8,531 nt of DNA, from positions 1 to 8,531 of the forward strand of contig JAITKE010000040.1 in NCBI GenBank assembly GCA_031278595.1, read 5' to 3'. The translations under genes were made by a program, and so were the position numbers. The DNA is from Puniceicoccales bacterium. Its GTDB lineage: Bacteria; Verrucomicrobiota; Verrucomicrobiia; Opitutales; JAIRLG01. The notes under the pieces were generated by a model. The model was given only the letters and a program-made list of their open reading frames with translations, ran no database searches and was not told the origin of the DNA. How positions within the stretch are numbered: position 1 is the stretch's first letter; the number at the start of each line of letters is the position of its first letter. Shown one piece after another: positions 1 to 3,776 of this stretch.

Positions 1-1
1 T

Positions 2-310
2 GAAGAACTTGTCTTTGAACCGAATGAGGCCAAGAAATATCTCCGGGAACCGAACTTCTTCGAGCGTATTGGAGAGTTTAAAAGCGCAGCGGCAGCGGTG
101 GGGCTCTGGGCGGAATCGACACTGGAGGCACTCGTCATACATCTGGCCGAAGAGCACGAAGTTCGCAGTGGCGACTTCATCCATGCTGTTCGTTGGGCCA
201 TCTCTGGCCGTTCCGTCGGCCCGAGTTTCTACGCCATGTTGCGTGTTTTGGGAAAAGAGAGGGTCCTACGGCGCCTTCAATTGGCTGGGTCCCTGGGCGT
301 CTCGGCGTGA
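2..310 (+). CDS. gltX: Glutamyl-tRNA synthetase, C-terminal fragment (5' end outside window)
   Basis: The frame is open from the left edge and stops at TGA 308-310, giving about 102 residues of the C-terminal anticodon-binding region. GltX charges tRNA-Glu with glutamate in the cytoplasm. Recognition rests on the closing motif seen here: a run of acidic helices (FFERIGEFKS, LAEEHEVRSGDF), then HAVRWAISGRSVGP, then FYAMLRVLGKERVLRRL. This matches the family pattern of a small-residue/G-rich turn, GP, and LGKERV-RRL just before the end. The catalytic HIGH and KMSKS motifs would lie outside the window. The gene converges with the minus-strand gene ending at 407. The last residues (LQLAGSLGVSA) after the conserved arginines are not typical and may be a strain- or insertion-specific tail. 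This is the only clearly housekeeping gene here and marks the edge of the accessory region. Confidence 0.9.
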   Translation, partial: EELVFEPNEAKKYLREPNFFERIGEFKSAAAAVGLWAESTLEALVIHLAEEHEVRSGDFIHAVRWAISGRSVGPSFYAMLRVLGKERVLRRLQLAGSLGVSA

Positions 311-340
311 CCCGCGAAAGATTCCAAATTAGGGGAAGCT

Positions 341-396
341 TCGTCCACGGCCTGGAAATCCGACCGCTCCGTCGGCCCGGGCTTCTACGCCATGCT
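341..396 (+). repeat. Partial second copy of the gltX 3' region (candidate att or duplication scar)
   Basis: Bases 364-396 repeat bases 208-240 inside gltX with 4 mismatches in 33, exactly 156 bp downstream and therefore in the same reading frame. The copy encodes RSVGPGFYAML, against RSVGPSFYAML in gltX. Three of the four differences are at third positions or silent, so this looks like diverged coding sequence rather than random similarity. Around it, weaker similarity (STAWKS upstream) fades, and there is no start codon or full gene. A recombination core carrying gene 3' sequence or an old partial duplication both fit; no integrase is visible. Confidence 0.6.
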
Positions 397-406
397 CAAA
401 AATAAT

Positions 407-901
407 TTACCAATAGCCCGTGCCATCGGGACGGCGGCTCTCGATAGCCTTTTGAACGCTGTGGTGGAGCTTTAAAGCCGCTCGGAAATTGTCCTGCGCC
501 TCCTGAGCGTTCTTGTGGATATCGTCCACAAAAAATCCTGCCGAAGGGGGGTCTCTCCATATACGTGATAACGTACCTTTGATGCTCTGCTCAATTTGCC
601 AAACTTTAGCCCTTATCTGGTCCACTTTTTCCGTTGTCTCGGTAGCAGGTTTTCCCATTGTTGCGGCGGCGGATGCAATCACCACAATCTCTGCGGTAAT
701 TCTGTTGGCGGCAAGGGTCCATTGGACGATGTCTTCCAGTTCCCTGACTGGGTCTGGAGGGCTCAGTTCTCCGAGGATGCGTTTCAGTTCACCAAGAGTG
801 GTCCAATTCCAGTCCGCATGGGCGGAGACGCCTAGACTCCCCAGCAGGAGCTGGCCCAGGACGAGGGCTTTGATCGAAGGTATTTTGAATAACTTTTTCA
901 T
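407..901 (-). CDS. Secreted helical protein, paralogue of the 1526-2032 product
   Basis: 164 aa, ATG at 901, TAA at 407-409. The N-terminus is a Sec signal peptide: a KKLFK basic head, a hydrophobic core around residues 12-25 (ALVLGQLLLGSLGV), and an AHA-D signal peptidase I site after residue 29. The mature part is about 135 aa, mostly helical, with no cysteine and no family I recognise. Its C-terminal motif AQDNFRAAL, HHSVQ, IE, RRP is shared with the paralogue at 1526-2032 (AHDNFTVAL, NHQVQ, IE, RRP). The first 98 nt (806-903) match the paralogue at about 95% and similarity then drops sharply at the signal-peptide boundary. No convincing Shine-Dalgarno is seen before the start. It is the last minus-strand gene and converges with gltX. 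Function is unknown; it probably acts outside the cytoplasm. Confidence 0.75.
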   Translation of the reverse strand: MKKLFKIPSIKALVLGQLLLGSLGVSAHADWNWTTLGELKRILGELSPPDPVRELEDIVQWTLAANRITAEIVVIASAAATMGKPATETTEKVDQIRAKVWQIEQSIKGTLSRIWRDPPSAGFFVDDIHKNAQEAQDNFRAALKLHHSVQKAIESRRPDGTGYW

Positions 902-908
902 GATATTG

Positions 909-947
909 CTATAACTTATGGATGATACTATAACTTATGGGTGATTT
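909..947 (-). repeat. 19-bp tandem duplication upstream of the secreted-protein gene
   Basis: The segment ctataacttatgg, followed by a/g-tgat, occurs twice with a period of 19 bp (910 to 929). The paralogous module has it once (about 2040-2056). It lies immediately before the start codon at 901, so it lengthens the spacer between the decayed small gene and the secreted-protein gene. On the minus strand it contains TTATAGT, which resembles a -10 box, but no -35 partner is evident. Confidence 0.65.
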
Positions 948-970
948 CTACATAATCGGAGGAGAAAGTC

Positions 971-1030
971 CTAGGTGCCGACCGGTCTGTTCGAGGCCGC
1001 CACCGGCGCCTTGACAGCTGGGTTGAGATA
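971..1030 (-). pseudogene. Remnant 3' end of the 82-aa small gene
   Basis: On the minus strand this reads LNPAVKAPVAASNRPVGT then TAG at 971-973, matching the last residues of the intact gene at 2083-2331 (LNPAVNAAVAAQNKPVGT). Upstream of LNP the sequence jumps straight to the equivalent of the leader that precedes the intact gene (aaagcagccggcggcg, matching aaagtagctggcggcg). About 200 bp of coding sequence including the start is therefore missing. No in-frame ATG exists nearby. The decayed copy keeps the same position before the secreted-protein gene as in the intact module. Confidence 0.75.
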
Positions 1031-1217
1031 CACCCATTGATTGAAAGCAGCCGGCGGCGTTTGTAAACCCATTTGCAAAAAGATGATTTTTTTTGAGGAA
1101 AATTTTATGGGGAGAAAGTTTTAGGGAATCTCCTTTCCCCCCGGTGGAACCCTTGGACTCGGTTTTCGGATTGAATCTTGATCGGCGCTCTGGATTTTGG
1201 TCGGTAACCCGGGCGGC
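1031..1217 (-). other. Non-coding leader homologous to 2345-2529
   Basis: The AT-rich stretch (1078-1125) and the flanking sequence align with the leader in front of the intact 82-aa gene, including the -35-like TTTACA (minus strand). At the position of the -10 box this copy has TTCAAT instead of TTTAAT, so a promoter here would be weaker. I see no convincing gene; open frames through it run into the palindromic element and appear on both strands. Confidence 0.5.
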
Positions 1218-1324
1218 GGGTGGGAGAGCTGGCTTTGCCTGGAGGAAAAGGACTTTGTCCTTTTCCTCCAGGCAGCCCGCGCAGCGGGCACGATTCCGAA
1301 GGAATCGAAAGCCAGCTCCCACCC
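1218..1324. repeat. Cloverleaf inverted-repeat element, copy 1
   Basis: The sequence folds into a four-way junction. The closing stem P1 is 1218-1236 with 1308-1324 (17 bp, 2-nt bulge at 1227-1228). P2 is 1237-1253 with 1257-1273 (17 bp perfect, TTT loop). P3 is 1275-1280 with 1284-1289 (6 bp, GCA loop). P4 is 1291-1297 with 1301-1307 (7 bp, GAA loop). Only single bases (1274, 1290) separate the arms. P2 and P4 are identical to copy 2 and P3 differs only in its loop, while P1 differs outside its inner part yet remains paired. It lies about 200 bp downstream of the 168-aa secreted-protein gene. No T-run follows on either strand, so it is not a typical intrinsic terminator. Confidence 0.85.
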
Positions 1325-1525
1325 TCAGCCCTGCCCTCAGTCGGCCAGCCACCGATGAAGCCTCCACCGTTGGCACTGTACGCCGTTGTGGGGCCGGCCA
1401 GGATAATTGCCAAAAAACCTGCCGATCGGCAGCCGGCAAGGCACTGCGCACCCTCAGGAATCTGGTCGTCGATGAAAAAATTCCCGACATCCGCCGGAGA
1501 AGGCACGAAAACTGCCGATGAAAAT
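1325..1525. other. Non-coding spacer with degenerate about 21-nt units
   Basis: Between the cloverleaf and the end of the secreted-protein gene, two units around 1359-1379 and 1380-1400 resemble the 22-nt units at 2642-2817 (ccaccgttggcactgt against tcaccgttggcgct). A perfect 14-bp palindrome ctgccgatcggcag lies at 1419-1432. Near 1480-1530 short motifs (gatgaaaa, ccgccgg) recur. I see no gene. Confidence 0.45.
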
Positions 1526-2032
1526 TTACTGATAGCAAGCCATCCGATAGGCTGGTCTTAGGCGCTCGATCTTCGTCTGAACCTGATGGTTGATTCCTAG
1601 AGCGACCGTGAAGTTGTCATGGGCGGTTGCGACTGCCAGTACGATCTCTATCAGGGTAGTTTCCATTGCCATGGGATCAGTATCCGCAGTTGCCGTCGTC
1701 AATAGTCCATCGATTCTGGTTTGGATGTCCTTGGCCGCATTGGCCACGGCTTCGATGCTCTTTTTCTGTTCGGCCAAGTCCTTTACCTTTGCACCGGAGC
1801 CTTGGATATTCCGTAGGATTTCCGCGGCTATGGCTAGGGCGGCCGACGTATAGCGGTCGATGTTTTGCAGCGCGACGATACCATCGATATGACCTTGGGC
1901 CGAGAGGCACTTCTCCATTTTCGCGAGCGTTTGGTGATTCCAGTCGGCATGGGCGGATACGCATAAACTCCCCAGCAGGAGCTGGCCCAGGACAAGGGCT
2001 TTGATCGAAGGTATTTTGAATAACTTTTTCAT
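1526..2032 (-). CDS. Secreted helical protein, paralogue of the 407-901 product
   Basis: 168 aa, ATG at 2032, TAA at 1526-1528. The Sec signal peptide is the same as in the paralogue apart from C24 for G24, with cleavage expected after AHA (residue 29). The LGSLC context does not fit a lipobox well, so a lipoprotein is unlikely. The mature region is rich in Ala, Ile, Lys and Glu and predicted helical (ALAIAAEIL, DLAEQKKSIEAVANAAKDIQ). It ends with AHDNFTVAL, NHQVQTKIERLRP, the motif shared with the 164-aa protein. The gene follows the 82-aa gene by about 50 bp and is probably cotranscribed with it. No clear Shine-Dalgarno precedes the ATG. No known family recognised. Its place next to phage tail genes suggests prophage cargo, but this is inference. 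Confidence 0.75.
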   Translation of the reverse strand: MKKLFKIPSIKALVLGQLLLGSLCVSAHADWNHQTLAKMEKCLSAQGHIDGIVALQNIDRYTSAALAIAAEILRNIQGSGAKVKDLAEQKKSIEAVANAAKDIQTRIDGLLTTATADTDPMAMETTLIEIVLAVATAHDNFTVALGINHQVQTKIERLRPAYRMACYQ

Positions 2033-2082
2033 GAGACTACTATAACTTATGGATGATTTCTACATAGTCGGAGGAAAAGGCT

Positions 2083-2331
2083 CTAGGTGCCGACCGGTTT
2101 GTTCTGGGCCGCCACCGCTGCATTGACGGCTGGATTGAGATTGTCGCTGCCGCCAATGGTAAGGGAGTCCGATTCCCTCACGAATCCCACGTCACCCGAT
2201 GGGGATTTCGGGCGCATGATGCCTTCGTCGAGCTCTTCGATTTCATTGATGAGATCCTCGCCGGCGCTGGTGTTCCCCGTAACGGTGTAGCCGTCGTTGT
2301 TGATGAGAGTTTTCACCTGTATATCAGCCAT
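2083..2331 (-). CDS. Small acidic protein of unknown function (82 aa)
   Basis: ATG at 2331, TAG at 2083-2085. The start is supported by a Shine-Dalgarno-like GAAGAAGGAAT directly upstream (2332-2342 on the minus strand) and by a promoter candidate about 30 bp further up. The protein begins MADIQVKTLINNDGYTVTGN, has an acidic middle (NEIEELDEGI), and ends with an Asn/Ala-rich tail (NLNPAVNAAVAAQNKPVGT). No signal peptide, membrane segment or cysteine is seen. I do not recognise a family. A decayed copy of its last codons is kept at 971-1030 in the duplicated module, always just before a secreted-protein gene, which implies the two genes travelled together. It is real by its Shine-Dalgarno, promoter and codon-clean frame, but its role is unknown. 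Confidence 0.65.
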   Translation of the reverse strand: MADIQVKTLINNDGYTVTGNTSAGEDLINEIEELDEGIMRPKSPSGDVGFVRESDSLTIGGSDNLNPAVNAAVAAQNKPVGT

Positions 2332-2358
2332 ATTCCTTCTTCTTCCCTAGACCTATTA

Positions 2359-2386
2359 ATTAAAAGTAGCTGGCGGCGCTTGTAAA
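2359..2386 (-). promoter_or_regulatory. Sigma70-like promoter candidate for the 82-aa gene
   Basis: On the minus strand TTTACA (2381-2386) is followed after 16 bp by TTTAAT (2359-2364), each five of six to the consensus. Initiation would fall near 2350, leaving a short leader with a Shine-Dalgarno before ATG 2331. The duplicated module keeps TTTACA and the 16-bp spacer but has TTCAAT, in line with loss of the gene there. Promoter rules for this host are not known, so this is inference from sequence. Confidence 0.45.
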
Positions 2387-2529
2387 TCCATTTGTGAAGA
2401 AAGATGAGTTTTTTTGAAGAAAACTTTATTTTTTGGCGAAAATCTTGGGGAATTCCAGTCCTCCGGATGAATCCATGGGTTTGGTGTCCACTGTGGGTGT
2501 CAGGTCGGCGATCTGTGGGTGAGGGATAT
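2387..2529 (-). other. AT-rich leader without a gene
   Basis: This stretch between cloverleaf copy 2 and the promoter candidate has A/T runs around 2400-2440 and aligns with 1070-1217 of the second module. I see no gene or clear signal apart from its conservation between modules, which decreases towards the cloverleaf. Confidence 0.4.
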
Positions 2530-2626
2530 TGGGGCTGGCTTTGCCTGGAGGAAAAGGACTTTGTCCTTTTCCTCCAGGCGGCCCGCGGAGCGGGCACGAT
2601 TCCGAAGGAATCGAAAGCCAGCCCCA
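2530..2626. repeat. Cloverleaf inverted-repeat element, copy 2
   Basis: Same layout as copy 1: P1 2530-2542 with 2614-2626 (13 bp), P2 2543-2559 with 2563-2579 (17 bp perfect, TTT loop), P3 2581-2586 with 2590-2595 (GGA loop), P4 2597-2603 with 2607-2613 (GAA loop), with single unpaired bases at 2580 and 2596. P2 and P4 are identical to copy 1; the P3 loop is GGA rather than GCA. It sits upstream of the leader of the 82-aa gene, in the same orientation as copies 1 and 3. Confidence 0.87.
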
Positions 2627-2641
2627 CACCGTGGGCCCGGT

Positions 2642-2817
2642 GCACCCTCACCGTTGGCGCTATGCACCCTCACCTTCGGCCCGGTATACTCCCGCCGTTG
2701 GTGCTGTGGGCCGCCATCGCCGGCCTTGTACACCTCTGCCGCCGATGCCGCACGCCTCACCGCTGACCCTGTGTGCCGTCGTGGGATTGGCCGTCGGTGG
2801 ACTGTTGGTGCAACCGG
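2642..2817. repeat. Degenerate 22-nt tandem array (about eight units)
   Basis: Units start at 2642, 2664, 2686, 2708, 2730, 2752, 2774 and 2796. The clearest are the first three (gcaccctcaccgttggcgct, gcaccctcaccttcggcccg, atactcccgccgttggtgct); later ones keep the ccg-tgg-cg core and a gt end. A further unit may overlap the right arm of cloverleaf copy 2 (2620-2641). The 22-nt period is not a multiple of three and the units drift, so I do not read it as coding. It is not a CRISPR: there are no unique spacers. Confidence 0.55.
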
Positions 2818-2842
2818 TTGGAGGATGAATCTGGGGTCATGG

Positions 2843-2948
2843 GGCCGCCGCCTTGGTGTGTAGAAGGAAGGGGCGGCGCAGCCGCCCCTTCCTTCTACAC
2901 ACGGCCCGCGGAGCGGGCCTGGGCCCGGAGGGCCCCAAGGCGGCGGCC
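2843..2948. repeat. Cloverleaf inverted-repeat element, copy 3 (different long arm)
   Basis: P1 is 2843-2855 with 2936-2948 (13 bp; one more pair is possible). P2 is 2856-2877 with 2881-2902 (22 bp perfect, GCA loop). P3 is 2903-2909 with 2913-2919 (7 bp, GGA loop). P4 is 2921-2926 with 2930-2935 (6 bp, GGA loop). Only base 2920 is unpaired between arms. P3 is nearly the same as in copies 1 and 2, but P1, P2 and P4 have unrelated sequences that are still perfectly complementary. This is strong evidence that the fold itself is maintained. It begins 85 bp beyond the stop of the last tail gene. Confidence 0.87.
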
Positions 2949-2967
2949 GGGGAATCAACGGCCGAAG

Positions 2968-3052
2968 AATGGCCGGGAGGCTTAGACATCATTGGAAAAT
3001 GGCCGGGCAACCTGGGCATCGCTGGGGAAAACCTAGGCCTCGTTGGAGAAAA
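2968..3052 (-). repeat. Short degenerate repeats over the 3' end of the 191-aa gene
   Basis: Bases 3011-3031 repeat 3032-3052 with 17 of 21 identities. A weaker third unit lies near 2981-2999, and aatggccggg occurs at 2969 and 2999. On the minus strand the units encode FSNEA-TAG-V, FPSDAQV and, in the same frame, FSNDV-TAA. The repeat therefore spans the last codons and stop of the gene and continues into the 3' flank. Confidence 0.6.
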
Positions 3053-3608
3053 AGCTGGCCGTGAGGGAGACGCTGTCCAGGGAAGGGTTGGAGACGTAGC
3101 TGGGGTTATAGTAGAAGTAGAGCGAGAGGGTCTTGCCGAGAAAGCTGAAGTCGTAGGAGACGCGGTCCGTCAGACTGCTGTGCTGGGGAGCGATCGTCAG
3201 ACAGAAAAGATTGTAGCCGGTGCCGTCCTCCTCGTAGAGGCTGAGCTGGAGCCCGTAGCGGTCGGCCTGGACGGGATCCTGGTAAACCGTGCCGAAGCGG
3301 AGGGAGCCCTGATAGGGGTAGTTGTAGTTCGGGTCATAGGCCATGTGGTTCAGGAGGAAGGACGGGAACCTCGGCCGCTGGATGGGCGGGGTATCCGTCC
3401 CGGAAATCACGTAGTGGCGCTGTAGGCCGATGCCGTTGATGCTGTAGTGGTAGTTGACCTCCAGGCTTTCGAGCAACCAGTAGAAATTCGCCACTTCCTG
3501 GGTCGACAGGTCGCGCAGGGTTGTCAGATCACCGTAGGGGGCATAGGGGATGTGGTGTGGGACGCCGGCCTCGCTGACCCGGTAAAGGAAGGCTTCGTAG
3601 GAGCTCAT
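3033..3608 (-). CDS. Tail-operon distal protein, Tyr-rich, unknown (191 aa)
   Basis: ATG at 3608, TAG at 3033-3035. The ATG overlaps the stop of the preceding micro-ORF (ATGA at 3605-3608), so translation is probably coupled to upstream reading. The protein is unusually rich in Tyr, Phe, Ser and Leu (SLYFYYNPSYVSNPSL, YDPNYNYPYQG), with alternating polar and aromatic residues that suggest beta structure. It has no signal peptide or membrane span. The first dozen residues (MSSYEAFLYRVS) are the parent of the 56-bp tandem repeat upstream. No family recognised. As the last gene after hub and fibre it could be an assembly factor, chaperone or receptor-contacting accessory, but none of these is shown. 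Three-prime repeats suggest recent change at its end. Confidence 0.7.
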   Translation of the reverse strand: MSSYEAFLYRVSEAGVPHHIPYAPYGDLTTLRDLSTQEVANFYWLLESLEVNYHYSINGIGLQRHYVISGTDTPPIQRPRFPSFLLNHMAYDPNYNYPYQGSLRFGTVYQDPVQADRYGLQLSLYEEDGTGYNLFCLTIAPQHSSLTDRVSYDFSFLGKTLSLYFYYNPSYVSNPSLDSVSLTASFFSNEA

Positions 3609-3664
3609 GAGGTTATGGCTGTGATGCTGGAGTCTCGATAGGGAAAGGCTTCGTAGGAGCTCAT
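3605..3664 (-). CDS. 19-codon micro-ORF 3 of the coupled chain
   Basis: It encodes MSSYEAFPYRDSSITAITS. Its ATG overlaps the stop of micro-ORF 2 and its TGA overlaps the ATG of the 191-aa gene, both as ATGA. The first seven residues are identical to the start of the 191-aa protein, while its end (RDS...TS) resembles the last residues of the hub protein. Whether the peptide is made or functional is unknown; coupled re-initiation is the simplest possible role. Confidence 0.45.
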   Translation of the reverse strand: MSSYEAFPYRDSSITAITS

Positions 3665-3720
3665 GGGTTGGCGGCTGTAATGTTGGAGCTTCGGTGGAGA
3701 AAGGCTTTGCGGAAATTCAT
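3661..3720 (-). CDS. 19-codon micro-ORF 2 of the coupled chain
   Basis: It encodes MNFRKAFLHRSSNITAANP, the most diverged unit, yet has exactly the same length with no insertion or deletion. Both ends are ATGA overlaps with its neighbours. No Shine-Dalgarno precedes the ATG, so expression would depend on ribosomes finishing the previous frame. Confidence 0.45.
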   Translation of the reverse strand: MNFRKAFLHRSSNITAANP

Positions 3721-3776
3721 GAGCCTGTGACCGCAGTATGGGAGTCCCGATGGAGAAAAGCTTCGTGGAAACTCAT
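3717..3776 (-). CDS. 19-codon micro-ORF 1 of the coupled chain
   Basis: It encodes MSFHEAFLHRDSHTAVTGS. Its ATG overlaps the TGA of the 590-aa hub gene (ATGA 3773-3776). Its end, RDSHTAVTGS, matches the hub C-terminus SDSNTTGS with a two-codon difference. Its start resembles that of the 191-aa gene. It is therefore a chimera of the two neighbouring gene ends. Confidence 0.45.
   Translation of the reverse strand: MSFHEAFLHRDSHTAVTGS

Larger units (their letters stand above)
3591..3776 (-). repeat. 56-bp tandem repeat over the hub/191-aa gene junction
   Basis: The core ggcttcgtag (or near variants) occurs at 3591, 3647, 3703 and 3759, an exact period of 56 bp. Each unit holds an ATG and, after 20 codons, a TGA that shares four bases with the next ATG (60 minus 4 equals 56). 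The units differ from each other at many positions but contain no indel. The outermost copies are the true start of the 191-aa gene and, for the 3' half, the true end of the hub gene. Confidence 0.9.

Noticed and set aside
280..310. GSLGVSA shared by the GltX end and the secreted-protein signal peptide
   Set aside because: Seven residues on opposite strands with only moderate nucleotide match; chance in Gly/Ser/Ala/Val-rich sequence cannot be excluded.
948..1538. Minus-strand frame of 196 codons through cloverleaf copy 1
   Set aside because: It runs through the decayed small gene, the leader and the palindrome. The product is a translation of an inverted repeat (FLRNRARCAG...LEEKDKVLFLQ), and similar frames appear on both strands.
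407..2032. Diversity-generating retroelement acting on the secreted proteins
   Set aside because: Variation covers the entire mature region with length differences rather than adenine-directed changes at the C-terminus. No reverse transcriptase or template repeat is visible.
2642..2817. CRISPR array
   Set aside because: Units are degenerate and contiguous, without conserved repeats separated by unique spacers, and no cas gene is present.
2843..2948. Intrinsic terminator or tRNA gene
   Set aside because: No T-run follows the hairpins on either strand. The cloverleaf outline lacks tRNA landmarks (no anticodon loop of 7, no T-loop sequence, no CCA end), and loops are 3 nt.
2500..2958. Minus- and plus-strand frames through cloverleaf copies 2 and 3
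   Set aside because: They cross the 22-nt array and perfect hairpins and give Pro/Arg/Gly-rich sequence. The 22-nt period breaks the frame between units, so a protein repeat is not supported.
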